Notes under the pieces: model-generated | Database searches by the model: none | Told to the model about the DNA's origin: nothing | What the model saw: only the letters and a program-made list of their open reading frames with translations | Program-made: the position numbers and the translations under genes | Part shown: positions 1 to 7,313 of the stretch, one piece after another | Layout: every line of letters begins with the position of its first letter | Numbering within the stretch: position 1 is the first letter of the stretch | Virus record (IMG/VR): IMGVR_UViG_3300033996_001430 | Coordinates: 1-64,000 of that record | Reading direction: 5' to 3' (one strand) | Source: a virus | DNA: 64,000 nucleotides

Positions 1-241
1 CAGGAATCTCTTCATCATCCTGATTATAGAATACACCATCGGAATAACTAACAAGAGGTGTCCCCTCCTCAACCTCATCATTATAGGCATTCATAATATC
101 TTCAGGGGATGCAGAACTACCAAGTACGTATTTAGCCCCACTATATTCCCCTGAAATACGAATCATATCTTTTTTCTCATTTATTAATCGTTTAACAATA
201 CGAGTCAAATCAGACTCAGTCAATCTTATAACTTTTTTCAT
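1..241 (-). CDS. Leader-peptide protein, C-terminus beyond the window edge
   Basis: This is the N-terminal 80 codons of a gene whose 3' end lies outside the window. It begins with a class D leader, MKKVIRLTESDLTRIVKRL, with L-T-E at residues 7-9. The gene at 1383-1763 has the same leader. The body is acidic and resembles nothing I recognise. A terminator at 280-301 and a TATATTTAT box at 257-265 precede the start, so this is the first gene of a transcription unit. Virion packaging is inferred from the leader only. Confidence 0.75.
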   Translation of the reverse strand, partial: MKKVIRLTESDLTRIVKRLINEKKDMIRISGEYSGAKYVLGSSASPEDIMNAYNDEVEEGTPLVSYSDGVFYNQDDEEIP

Positions 242-256
242 AATTTTAATTTAATA

Positions 257-265
257 ATAAATATA
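257..265 (-). promoter_or_regulatory. TATATTTAT box
   Basis: Exact 9-mer 15 nt before the start codon at 241 and downstream of a terminator. It is one of a family of identical boxes in this window and a candidate phage promoter -10 element. Confidence 0.5.
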
Positions 266-279
266 CGACAAAATAAAAA

Positions 280-301
280 ACCCCCATAATAATACGGGGG
301 T
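280..301 (-). terminator. Rho-independent terminator
   Basis: Stem ACCCCC/GGGGGT followed on the minus strand by TTTTTTATTTT. It closes the unit that ends with the gene at 315-662. Confidence 0.85.
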
Positions 302-314
302 AGTTTCAAAAAAT

Positions 315-662
315 TTATAGGTATTTGTGATATCTATGATCCAATCTCCTAAGGATAAACCCTTTTAAACTTTTTGGTATATCCCCAAAAGGTATAGAAT
401 AATATTCTTTTACATCGTTAGGTATTTCCTCGGACTCACCATATGAAATCAATCCGTGTTGAAACTCATCTGTATATAGTTGAATCAATATTTCCTTAGT
501 ATCAAAATGTATCTCAACAACATAAGCCTCATCACTACCGTTATATAATTCAATCCCCAATTCATTAACCACTCCATCAGGTACTTTAAGCCAAAGAGGT
601 TCCGTCTCAGTTAAAGATTCCATCAATACACCCCTAACTATTTTTCTTAACTTATTACCCAT
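315..662 (-). CDS. Small leader-peptide protein, unknown function
   Basis: Encodes about 115 residues. I choose the ATG at 662 (MGNKLRKIVRGVLMESL) because it overlaps the upstream stop codon as TAATG; the longer frame would need a TTG start. The N-terminus is a class A-like amphipathic leader with L-M-E near residue 13. The body is acidic with no recognised fold. It is translationally coupled to 662-994. Confidence 0.7.
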   Translation of the reverse strand: MGNKLRKIVRGVLMESLTETEPLWLKVPDGVVNELGIELYNGSDEAYVVEIHFDTKEILIQLYTDEFQHGLISYGESEEIPNDVKEYYSIPFGDIPKSLKGFILRRLDHRYHKYL

Positions 663-994
663 TATATACAACCTCTTGTTCTCTCTTTATAGAAGTTCCT
701 AATCTTATCACCATGTTCATCCATTAACATATTAATAAATCTCTCATAACCAATGTCGTCATGTATAAAATCAATCGTATCATAAATATGATAGTTGGGA
801 TGTTCATATTGTTCACCAATCTCATAAACAATACCCTCAACAAATCTTCTTAACGTGGGATAATTAACACAGAAGTCAACACCCTCATAAAAACCAACAT
901 CGTCAATCATATACTCCGCCTCATACATAATATCTCTTATCCTTCTAAGATAAGATAATTTCTTATTTTGATTCTCAGTAATAATAATCTTCAT
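662..994 (-). CDS. Leader-peptide protein with RR-domain
   Basis: Encodes 110 residues. A class C leader MKIIITENQ (I-T-E at 5-7) is followed by a domain that starts with YLRRI and ends with GDKIRNFY. The same domain pattern recurs in at least eight other genes here (for example 10561-10893 and 10893-11249), so this belongs to a lineage-specific paralogous family. The function is unknown. It is the first gene of a two-gene unit, with a TATATTTAT box at 999-1007. Confidence 0.75.
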   Translation of the reverse strand: MKIIITENQNKKLSYLRRIRDIMYEAEYMIDDVGFYEGVDFCVNYPTLRRFVEGIVYEIGEQYEHPNYHIYDTIDFIHDDIGYERFINMLMDEHGDKIRNFYKERTRGCI

Positions 995-998
995 AACA

Positions 999-1007
999 AT
1001 AAATATA
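999..1007 (-). promoter_or_regulatory. TATATTTAT box
   Basis: Exact 9-mer 4 nt before the start codon at 994. The short distance suggests a very short or absent 5' leader on the mRNA if this is a -10 element. Confidence 0.5.
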
Positions 1008-1286
1008 TTAACATTTACGTTCGTAGTATAATTCGGTTAACTCAACATAAAACATTTTCTTTAGTTCAGACATAATCCCATCATAATCAAAAGTGTTAAT
1101 CAAATAATATACAGGATGAAGTTCACCCATCATTATTAATACAAATTTTCTTTCATAATCAACAAAAGAAGTAAACTTACAAGGATTAACATAACTAACC
1201 GCCTCATCAAAACTATCCTTGACCAAATCGTATCTTCGTAGTAACCATATTTTATTATATTGTGACTCAGTAATAATAATCTTCAT
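1008..1286 (-). CDS. Leader-peptide protein, RR-domain-like
   Basis: Encodes 92 residues from MKIIITESQ; the in-frame upstream extension runs through the promoter-like box and is unlikely to be translated. Class C leader with I-T-E at 5-7. The body contains LLRRYD and ends with a Tyr-rich helix, resembling the RR-domain family of 662-994. It is monocistronic, between a TATATTTAT box and the next unit. Confidence 0.7.
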   Translation of the reverse strand: MKIIITESQYNKIWLLRRYDLVKDSFDEAVSYVNPCKFTSFVDYERKFVLIMMGELHPVYYLINTFDYDGIMSELKKMFYVELTELYYERKC

Positions 1287-1290
1287 AGTA

Positions 1291-1299
1291 ATAAATATA
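1291..1299 (-). promoter_or_regulatory. TATATTTAT box
   Basis: Exact 9-mer 4 nt before the ATG at 1286 and directly downstream of the terminator at 1312-1333. Confidence 0.5.
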
Positions 1300-1311
1300 C
1301 AAGAAATAAAA

Positions 1312-1333
1312 AACCCCACTAAATGGTGGGGTT
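1312..1333 (-). terminator. Rho-independent terminator
   Basis: Perfect stem AACCCCAC/GTGGGGTT with a short loop and a T-run on the minus strand. It ends the 1383-1763 transcript. Confidence 0.85.
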
Positions 1334-1382
1334 GAATTATTCATTTAAATGGTGGGGATTGACAACCCGAAGGGAAAAATTT

Positions 1383-1763
1383 TTATAAATTATCCAAAAT
1401 TGATCCTGATATTTCAGAACTTATAAAATCAAAATCAATATTCTTTCTACCCATATTCATTAAGTCAGTGATATTTTCATTGTAAACATCCTCATGAATA
1501 TCAGCCAATTCTCCATACTTTTCTCTAAATTCATTTTGGTATTTTTTTAAAATACTATCAAAATCAATATTGTTTAAAATATTATTAAACATTTCTTGAA
1601 GCTCCGCATCCATTTCAAAATATAGGTCAGAAGCATATTGATCTGCTTGTTTAAAATTTTCATAATAAAATTCATCTTCATCTGACTCTTCATCTGACTC
1701 TTTAACTAATCGTTTAATAATTTTAGTTAAATCAGATTCTGTTAATTTAATAATCTTTTTCAT
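1383..1763 (-). CDS. Leader-peptide protein, acidic, unknown function
   Basis: Encodes 126 residues from MKKIIKLTESDLTKIIKRL (class D leader, L-T-E at 7-9). The six codons upstream in frame lie in the promoter box, so I take this ATG. The leader is followed by a run of Asp/Glu/Ser and a helical body rich in Asp, Asn and Ile. I do not recognise the fold. The leader nearly matches that of the partial gene at 1-241. Confidence 0.72.
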   Translation of the reverse strand: MKKIIKLTESDLTKIIKRLVKESDEESDEDEFYYENFKQADQYASDLYFEMDAELQEMFNNILNNIDFDSILKKYQNEFREKYGELADIHEDVYNENITDLMNMGRKNIDFDFISSEISGSILDNL

Positions 1764-1767
1764 AACA

Positions 1768-1776
1768 ATAAATATA
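1768..1776 (-). promoter_or_regulatory. TATATTTAT box
   Basis: Exact 9-mer 4 nt upstream of the ATG at 1763. Confidence 0.5.
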
Positions 1777-1898
1777 ACCACCCGTTAATTAGTTCGGGGT
1801 AGTTCCAATTTTTTCCCAAAAATTTTTCCAGAATTTTTTTTACGAATATTTCATTTACGCCATTGAACCCCCTTTCTACCTGTCAAAAAGTCATATAT

Positions 1899-1924
1899 GG
1901 GGGGGATACGGAGGGGGGGAGGGG
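1899..1924 (+). other. G-run tract, possible G-quadruplex
   Basis: Two runs of seven G and one of four G lie within 26 nt, and further G-runs follow to about 1956 on the same strand. This is striking in such an AT-rich genome. The tract sits in the 283-nt gap between 1763 and 2047, which has no gene. It could fold into a quadruplex in single-stranded DNA or RNA; no function is shown. Confidence 0.45.
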
Positions 1925-2046
1925 TACCTATGTCAGATCCCCCATGAGGGAGGGGGTGTGCCAAACTATAAGGGGATCCCTACAAGTTATTAACAATATG
2001 GTTGTTGATAAGTTTACTTATGAGAAGTTATTAACATGACAACCCG

Positions 2047-2550
2047 TCAGTCATCAAATTGTGGTATGTTACTATCTTTGGCTATGTTGATACTGTCTAT
2101 GTTAATGGTTCTTGGTTTGTGTAATGAATCCAATGCCCAACTGGGGATCTGATTTTCGGGGGTATTACTATATCGGTTCACCCTCATGTTAACAGGTAGT
2201 TGACTATATGCCATAGTGATGAACTTCTCCATCTGTTTATTAAACCTCCATCCTGTGATGTCTTCGTACTTTTCATCAAAGAAGTGTACAACGAATGACA
2301 TATCATCACTATCATCCATATAGAACTTCCATAGTCTTGGGTTATTAATAAACTTTTCTCCTATAGGTATGTTAAAGTACTTACTGAGTGTCAATGGATC
2401 TATTGTTAACTTGATCCCCAACATACTCTCGTAACTATTGAAGGGGTGTTTCTTTGATAGTGTGAGTGATACCACGAATGGATATTCTGATTGGACTATA
2501 CTCTCCAAGATCTTTAATCCCTGTTCTTGTTTTCTTGTTAACATATTCAT
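2047..2550 (-). CDS. Hypothetical protein
   Basis: Encodes 167 residues, probably cytosolic and mixed alpha/beta, with no leader, signal peptide or membrane segment. I recognise no family. A near-match to the TATATTTAT box (TATTTAT) lies just upstream at about 2551-2559, so it is likely transcribed on its own. Codon use matches its neighbours. Confidence 0.65.
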   Translation of the reverse strand: MNMLTRKQEQGLKILESIVQSEYPFVVSLTLSKKHPFNSYESMLGIKLTIDPLTLSKYFNIPIGEKFINNPRLWKFYMDDSDDMSFVVHFFDEKYEDITGWRFNKQMEKFITMAYSQLPVNMRVNRYSNTPENQIPSWALDSLHKPRTINIDSINIAKDSNIPQFDD

Positions 2551-2594
2551 ATAAATATTAGGTTATGTCAAAAATTATCCGTACCTTTGTTATG

Positions 2595-2665
2595 TTGGTG
2601 GTTAAGTCCGAAACGGGCTGGGGGAAAGATAATCCCCTTGGAGTGTAGACTCCAACCTGCCTTAT
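2595..2665 (+). ncRNA. Candidate structured RNA or 5' UTR element
   Basis: Three small hairpins stack here. CCGAAACGG lies at about 2608-2616. GGGG at 2621-2624 pairs with CCCC at 2634-2637. A perfect 7-bp stem, TTGGAGT/ACTCCAA, spans 2638-2655. They lie just before the plus-strand gene at 2683. No poly-U follows, so it is not a simple terminator. It matches no riboswitch or ribozyme that I recognise. Confidence 0.35.
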
Positions 2666-2682
2666 AAAAAAAAATAAGGAAT

Positions 2683-2880
2683 ATGGTTTTTTTACATAAT
2701 GCTCTTGTCCCCCATGTGGAATTTACTTATACTTACATTATGAGAAATAGTATAGAAGTATTTGTTGTGTTGGGGTCACTCCTGTTCGGGATGGCGTTAA
2801 TTAATTGGGTACATAATTTTACCCCCTCGTTTATTTATAGAGATGAAACTGAAATAGTGATTGAAGATGATATTGCTTAA
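2683..2880 (+). CDS. Small single-pass membrane protein
   Basis: Encodes 65 residues, or 46 if the ATG at 2740 is used. One membrane segment (roughly residues 25-43, ending GMALINWV) is followed by a short acidic tail. AAGGA at about 2676-2680 would serve the first ATG. It is on the plus strand, opposite to most of the window, and overlaps the next tiny membrane gene. A holin- or spanin-like role is possible but unsupported. Confidence 0.5.
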   Translation: MVFLHNALVPHVEFTYTYIMRNSIEVFVVLGSLLFGMALINWVHNFTPSFIYRDETEIVIEDDIA

Positions 2881-3031
2881 GATCTTCCTATGGATGATTG
2901 TCGTAACCTTGACACTCATAACCTCACTATCAGTATGTGTCTTCATCATGACCAAGTTCCCCAAGTCTAAAGTGGGGAATTGGATCCGTAATCATATCAT
3001 TACAGATGAAGACCTTGAACCCCCAATCTAA
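2867..3031 (+). CDS. Small N-terminally anchored membrane protein
   Basis: Encodes 54 residues starting MILLKIFLWMIVVTLTLI. A long hydrophobic N-terminal helix (about residues 2-28) is followed by a short soluble tail with Lys and Glu. It overlaps the end of 2683-2880 by 14 nt in another frame and reaches the 3' end of the convergent gene at 3028. Two overlapping one-helix genes could be a lysis pair, but nothing diagnostic is seen. Confidence 0.45.
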   Translation: MILLKIFLWMIVVTLTLITSLSVCVFIMTKFPKSKVGNWIRNHIITDEDLEPPI

Positions 3032-3327
3032 CGTTGATCATTAAGGTAGTTCTCTACCTCACTTAATGAATGATCACGGATTAGTTTATTTATAGATGAA
3101 AGATCCTCACTACTCAGTGGGGATTTTTTGTGTATGTACTCTATCACATCCCCCATGTCAGTTGAAGTCAATACCAAAAAGTTTTGAACAATTGGTTTCT
3201 TTAGTCCCTTTGTAGTCACCTGTTCATAAACACACGTGCCAGAAAAGTTATGGTGACAATATGTCAGGGTTATGGTACCACCACTTTTGTTAATAACTTT
3301 GTTGAAAACTTCTAATATCTCTGTCAT
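3028..3327 (-). CDS. Hypothetical protein
   Basis: Encodes 99 soluble residues. The N-terminal half looks like a beta-sheet region (ITLTYCHHNFSGTCVYEQVT) and the C-terminal half is helical. No family is recognised. It converges on the small plus-strand genes and is followed upstream by the large non-coding region. Confidence 0.55.
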   Translation of the reverse strand: MTEILEVFNKVINKSGGTITLTYCHHNFSGTCVYEQVTTKGLKKPIVQNFLVLTSTDMGDVIEYIHKKSPLSSEDLSSINKLIRDHSLSEVENYLNDQR

Positions 3328-3600
3328 AGGGGGGAATTGTTAATAAATAAATATGTTAATTTTCTTGTTTTTGTCAAAATGTCAGTCGTGCTTTGAATAC
3401 CACACAATGCTTTTCCCACTTTTCCCCACTTGTAGTATAGTAAATGGTTCCCACCTTTTACCACCACTATTGGTCCTGTTGCTATGGTGAGAGTGAAAAA
3501 ATCCCCTCTGTAGATACCTACAGGACCACTTTTTTAGGTATATGAAAAGTCCAGCGAAAACTACATAGTTATAGTTCATTGAGCGTGTGTAGACATTTAT
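3328..3600. other. Gap with one weak ORF
   Basis: I see no convincing gene here. A 65-codon minus ORF (3382-3579) has an odd Trp/His/Arg-rich composition, no resemblance to neighbours and no promoter box. This is the proximal part of the roughly 1.1-kb non-coding region that continues to 4403. Confidence 0.4.
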
Positions 3601-3747
3601 GTCGTTAGTAGATCACTTATAGATAACTAATAGATCATTAAAAGATAACTTCAACGACCACTTTAGTGGACCTTTCAACCTTTGACCCCTTAAAAATAGA
3701 CAACTAATATAGGAAGTAAATGAGTGGTAATTAGTGGGTGATCTTTT

Positions 3748-3786
3748 ATATCATTCTCATCAGGTTTAACCTGACCTTAGTGATAT
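3748..3786. repeat. Nested palindrome
   Basis: A 15-nt palindrome, TCAGGTTTAACCTGA (3760-3774), sits inside an outer inverted pair, ATATCA/TGATAT. It could form a cruciform or bind a dimeric protein. Confidence 0.55.
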
Positions 3787-3841
3787 GATTCATACCCTTT
3801 CATCTACCAACTAATAACACACCATAACAATTACCTTCATC

Positions 3842-3896
3842 AAGACCATTGGTCTTCCATACAATTACACATAATGTGTTACGCAAAATGTGTAAT
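3842..3896. repeat. Cluster of palindromes
   Basis: AAGACCATTGGTCTT at 3842-3856 is a perfect palindrome with one central base. ATTACACAT (3864-3872) and ATGTGTAAT (3888-3896) form a 9-bp inverted pair, and ACACATAATGTGT nests inside it. These look like operator or origin sites. Confidence 0.55.
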
Positions 3897-3943
3897 GGAT
3901 TTGTCTACTTATAAATGGGGTCATTAGTTTATGTGGGGGAAAT

Positions 3944-4010
3944 TTATACCCGATAGGGACAGAATTATACCCGATAAGGTATAATCATAAAAACATTATA
4001 CCCGATAGGG
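3944..4010 (+). repeat. Three iteron-like boxes TTATACCCGATARGG
   Basis: Near-identical 15-mers lie at 3944-3958, 3965-3979 and 3996-4010. The start-to-start distances of 21 and 31 nt correspond to about two and three helical turns, so a protein could bind them on one face of the DNA. This suggests a replication initiator or regulator array. Confidence 0.6.
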
Positions 4011-4039
4011 TGTAAATAGAAAATATAAGGTTGTGAACT

Positions 4040-4347
4040 TATATACGTATTTATCCGTATATATACGAATCCATATACGAATGGTTTACACTAACCTGTT
4101 TACTGTAAACAACATCATAGATAAACGGATATATTCCGATTAACCTATTATATAATGTAAACTTTCTATACCTGAGAACCTCATCATGTAAACGAAATGT
4201 ACATTACAGTAATCCCCATTACGATAAAGGATATGTGGTAAAATATAGGACAGATCCTTAATAGAAATGTAAACGGTAAATAACTTACATTTTACCGTAT
4301 GGTCTGAATATGACGGTAAAAGAGTATAGGATAAAATTAGGAATGAA
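4040..4347. other. AT-rich non-coding tract with GTAAAC boxes
   Basis: No gene is visible. The tract holds repeated ATATACGAAT words, a GTTTACTGTAAAC palindrome near 4099-4112 and several further GTAAAC or GGTAAA boxes on both strands. Together with the iterons and palindromes upstream it is the best candidate origin or major control region in the window. Confidence 0.4.
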
Positions 4348-4394
4348 ATCCGTAGTGAGTTTACGAACGGTAGGATGGAATGAGTAAATTGATC
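4348..4394. repeat. 47-bp direct repeat, copy 1
   Basis: Nearly identical (one mismatch) to 7314-7360 in the same orientation. The two copies bound a block of four minus-strand genes. Each copy contains GTGAGTTTACGAACGGTAGG. They may be recombination footprints or shared regulatory sites. Confidence 0.85.
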
Positions 4395-4403
4395 ATATAC
4401 TCT

Positions 4404-5093
4404 TTATACTTTCCTTAGTTTTAATAATTTACTTATATCCATAGTAACATTCTTTGGTACGTGTGTTGGTGATAATGTTTCTTTCACATCTACTTTTGTT
4501 TTCTTCGCCAAATCATATATTGTTTTCTCTTCCGTTCCCACATTATATATTCCTTTCACATCAGAATTAATTAATCCCACAACCAATGATGATATTACGT
4601 CAGTGTAGTCGGCATTTGTTTTTACATCTGTCCACGCATGGTCATAAGTAAATGGATTATCTTTGTGTGATAATCTACAGATAAGATAATTGTTTGACAT
4701 TAACTCTATATGTGAATCACCTAATAGTTTAGTATATGAATACCAATTATTATCGTGTACAGGAACGTCGGTTTCTTTTGCTAATTCTACTGAGTTTGCG
4801 TATACATAGTCCGTTGATATATGTACTAACTTTGATCCCGTCTCATTACAATACGTTACAAGTTGTGATACAAATTTATAGTTAACATTCCATTGTTCTT
4901 CTTTTACGTTGGAGTAGGTGTTTGTGTTTGCAATACAGTTTACAATTACGTCATATCCGTTCATCTTATGAACCCATTCATCAAAATTATTTACATCTAT
5001 GTTATCCTTACCTCTTGATAAACTATCCCACCTTGTTTGGTAGGTTATCTCCCTTCCTAATTTTCCTTGTCCTAAAACTAATACTTTTAACAT
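4404..5093 (-). CDS. RmlD-like dTDP-4-dehydrorhamnose reductase (SDR)
   Basis: Encodes 229 residues of the extended short-chain dehydrogenase/reductase family. The Rossmann motif GQGKLG is at residues 8-13, followed by HISTDYVY (about 93-100) and the catalytic Tyr-xxx-Lys in YSYTK (about 119-123). By family it would reduce a nucleotide-linked 4-keto sugar with NAD(P)H. It is somewhat shorter than cellular RmlD (about 290 residues). A possible pathway partner, an RmlC epimerase, lies far away at 37314-37814. Sugar modification of DNA, virion or host surface is inference. Confidence 0.8.
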   Translation of the reverse strand: MLKVLVLGQGKLGREITYQTRWDSLSRGKDNIDVNNFDEWVHKMNGYDVIVNCIANTNTYSNVKEEQWNVNYKFVSQLVTYCNETGSKLVHISTDYVYANSVELAKETDVPVHDNNWYSYTKLLGDSHIELMSNNYLICRLSHKDNPFTYDHAWTDVKTNADYTDVISSLVVGLINSDVKGIYNVGTEEKTIYDLAKKTKVDVKETLSPTHVPKNVTMDISKLLKLRKV

Positions 5094-5111
5094 ATTCTAA
5101 ATATAATAAAA

Positions 5112-5137
5112 AATCCCCCATTTTTAAATGGAGGATT
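5112..5137 (-). terminator. Rho-independent terminator
   Basis: Stem AATCC..CATTT/AAATG..GGATT with a small internal mismatch, then a T-run on the minus strand. It lies after the gene at 5164-5691. Confidence 0.75.
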
Positions 5138-5163
5138 AGTTATTTTTTTATTTGTGTAATATA

Positions 5164-5691
5164 TTATTCTTTAATATATTTTCTACCGTTCTTGATATAA
5201 AAAGAATTACTTGGGTGAGTCGTTATATCTTTAATTTCTCTTCCAAGTAAATCATAGTAATTGTTATCCATTAATGACGAATTTTGAGTTTGTTCAGTAA
5301 GTGATAACGAATTACAATCGTTAAGATTAGTTCCTAAACGAACGTAAGACGAATTATTTTGATCAGTGAATGTAACAATGTTTCCATCGCAACTAAATAC
5401 CATAAGACTAACCAAGATATTTCCAAAATTGTAATCTATAGTAATCGTATTATTAGTCACGGAATAATTTTCTGTCCCTGGAATGTGATTACCATCTCCA
5501 GCCTCAAAGGTGTTGTATAAGGAATCACAATTTCCTGCTATACAATAATAAGTAAATCGTTCACCATTTTCAAAAATATACATCGTATTGTCAAAGTTTG
5601 GCATTTTCCATTTACCTTCAATTGTGTTGTTTTGTGAGAATGTGTTGGTTGTGATCAATAGTAGTAGAGCTCCTAATAGTAATTTTTTCAT
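5164..5691 (-). CDS. Secreted protein with short T9SS-like C-terminus
   Basis: Encodes about 175 residues from MKKLLLGALLLLITTNTFSQ, a signal peptide. I use this ATG because the upstream in-frame Met-Tyr-Thr stretch would precede the signal peptide unnaturally. The body is beta-rich with several Cys. The C-terminus (YYDLLGREI ... KYIKE) resembles a shortened type IX secretion type A sorting domain. It lies in the repeat-bounded cassette between two terminators. It is probably exported by the host during infection. Confidence 0.7.
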   Translation of the reverse strand: MKKLLLGALLLLITTNTFSQNNTIEGKWKMPNFDNTMYIFENGERFTYYCIAGNCDSLYNTFEAGDGNHIPGTENYSVTNNTITIDYNFGNILVSLMVFSCDGNIVTFTDQNNSSYVRLGTNLNDCNSLSLTEQTQNSSLMDNNYYDLLGREIKDITTHPSNSFYIKNGRKYIKE

Positions 5692-5744
5692 AGTTTTTGT
5701 TTTTTTATAAGTATACACATTATAATAATGTTTGTAAATAAAAA

Positions 5745-5768
5745 ATCCCCCACTTTACAATGGAGGAT
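5745..5768 (-). terminator. Rho-independent terminator
   Basis: ATCC..CCA/TGG..GGAT stem followed by TTTTTTATTTA on the minus strand, after the gene at 5793-6818. Confidence 0.75.
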
Positions 5769-5792
5769 CTTAATTATTTTATGTGGAATGTA

Positions 5793-6818
5793 TTATTTTA
5801 TAATTCTTGTTGTATAGAATTTACCACCATCATCTGTAAGAGTAATAACATATGTACCACTACTTAATGTATCAGAGTTAAACTGAATGTTCTTAGTGAA
5901 ATACTTTTGTTGATATACACATTTACCGTCAATTGACATGATCCTTAGTTGACCACTGTTTGAAGGAGTATTGATGTTTACAACACCCGATACAGGGTTT
6001 GGCCATACTTTAATGTTGTTGGTTAATTCTGTTACACCCACAGTATATTCAGGAACAATATGTAATGTGTAGTCCGTTACTAAACTACCAGGTGACCAAA
6101 AACCTAATGTGTCAATTGTAAATGTTAGACATGAATCAACAACACAACCGTCTAAAGAACTTGCCGCTAAACATACGTTATATGTTCCTGTCGAGATATA
6201 GTTCACTGTTGGATAAGGTAAATCAGATGATTGTCCGTTTCCGAAGTTCCATGTCCATGAAGTTGCGTTAACTGTTTGACATACAATAAAAATTCCATTT
6301 GGTTCTGTAACTAAAGAGTCAGCAACAAAGTACATACCAATTGATGGAGTTGCCTCAATTAATCCATCACAGTTGTTATCAATACCATCATAACATAGTT
6401 CGGTTGCTCCTGGATAGACAGTTGGATCAAATGGATTACAATCAATATTATCCATGAACCCATCAAAATCTGAGTCTTGGTTTTGAAGTACTATTGTAAA
6501 TGTCTGAACCCCTTGTCCAGGACCAAGATATATTGTTTCATTTATACAAGACTCACCTAAACATGGTGAAGTATAAATCGCACAGATACTAACATTTAGA
6601 CTATCAATTGCAGGTACAACCGCCACATAACTTCCTGTAGGTTGTTGTGCGAAAGTAATGGATCCTTGAACCCCACCTCCATAATAGTTTCCGAACAATG
6701 TATATGGACATCCGCCAAGGTTAATTACATCAACGTTAAACGACGTTAATACTTGTGATGATACACTCAGTCCAATGAATGTGAAAAGAGTTAAAAAGAG
6801 TAATTTAATTTGTTTCAT
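5793..6818 (-). CDS. Secreted PKD-domain protein with T9SS sorting domain
   Basis: Encodes 341 residues. The order is: signal peptide (MKQIKLLFLTLFTFIGLSVSS), an unassigned beta domain, a Ca/metal-binding type motif (about 125-152, with CYDGIDNNCDG), a PKD fold (about 185-235, with WNFGNGQ and STGTYNV) and a C-terminal type A sorting domain (about 270-341: VWPNPVSG ... GTYVITL ... RIIK). That domain is used by type IX secretion, which is known only from Bacteroidota. The protein is therefore probably made for the infected host's own exporter. It follows 6840-7235 by about 20 nt and is likely cotranscribed. Confidence 0.85.
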   Translation of the reverse strand: MKQIKLLFLTLFTFIGLSVSSQVLTSFNVDVINLGGCPYTLFGNYYGGGVQGSITFAQQPTGSYVAVVPAIDSLNVSICAIYTSPCLGESCINETIYLGPGQGVQTFTIVLQNQDSDFDGFMDNIDCNPFDPTVYPGATELCYDGIDNNCDGLIEATPSIGMYFVADSLVTEPNGIFIVCQTVNATSWTWNFGNGQSSDLPYPTVNYISTGTYNVCLAASSLDGCVVDSCLTFTIDTLGFWSPGSLVTDYTLHIVPEYTVGVTELTNNIKVWPNPVSGVVNINTPSNSGQLRIMSIDGKCVYQQKYFTKNIQFNSDTLSSGTYVITLTDDGGKFYTTRIIK

Positions 6819-6839
6819 TTTTGTTTTTTTTTATTTGTT

Positions 6840-7235
6840 TTATTTTAAAGGTATTAAATTGTAAATCCAAGCAAAGTCATTGTATTCAATAGCAAGAAAA
6901 TCTTCCCCCGATTCATTTTCTATTAAATAAAGTCTACAACGTTGTCCTGCCGTGTCATATGCGTACCAATATACTGCCGATCCTTCTACTTCCACATCTT
7001 CAGAATCCGAATAGATTGTATAGTGTTGACGTTGTGTCGAGTTAATAGTTATCACTGTTGGTTCAATCATAACCAATATGGACTCAATTACCTTAGGTCC
7101 TGACCAATCAAAATCTCCTGTTAATGTGTTTTTAACCCCCACATTTAATGTGGTTGCTCTTGCGTATGCGGCATCTTGAGTATACCCCACTAATAATAAT
7201 AGAGATAGTAAAAGTGTCGTTATTATTTTTTTCAT
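6840..7235 (-). CDS. Secreted protein, unknown function
   Basis: Encodes 131 residues with a clear signal peptide (MKKIITTLLLSLLLLVGYTQ) and a beta-rich mature part containing one Cys. No sorting domain is seen. It is the first gene of the secreted-protein cassette. A host-like promoter, TTG-N20-TACCTTT, lies at 7253-7282. Confidence 0.65.
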   Translation of the reverse strand: MKKIITTLLLSLLLLVGYTQDAAYARATTLNVGVKNTLTGDFDWSGPKVIESILVMIEPTVITINSTQRQHYTIYSDSEDVEVEGSAVYWYAYDTAGQRCRLYLIENESGEDFLAIEYNDFAWIYNLIPLK

Positions 7236-7252
7236 AGTTTTGTTTTTTGTGT

Positions 7253-7286
7253 AAAGGTAAGCAATTTTACCTTACTTGTCAATAAA
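7253..7286 (-). promoter_or_regulatory. Host-type (Bacteroidota) promoter
   Basis: On the minus strand, TTTATTG (7286-7280) and TACCTTT (7259-7253) are 20 nt apart, close to the Bacteroidota -33 TTTG and -7 TAnnTTTG consensus. The start codon follows 17 nt later. Confidence 0.5.
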
Positions 7287-7313
7287 GACTATGGGATTAA
7301 ATTATGAATGGAT

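Noticed and set aside
2595-2665. A known riboswitch, ribozyme or tRNA
   Set aside because: The hairpins match no consensus I can recall (no TTCGA T-loop, no hammerhead CTGATGA core), so only a generic structured RNA is reported.
3382-3579. 65-codon minus ORF
   Set aside because: Odd composition, no promoter box, no resemblance to any family, and it sits in a region rich in palindromes.
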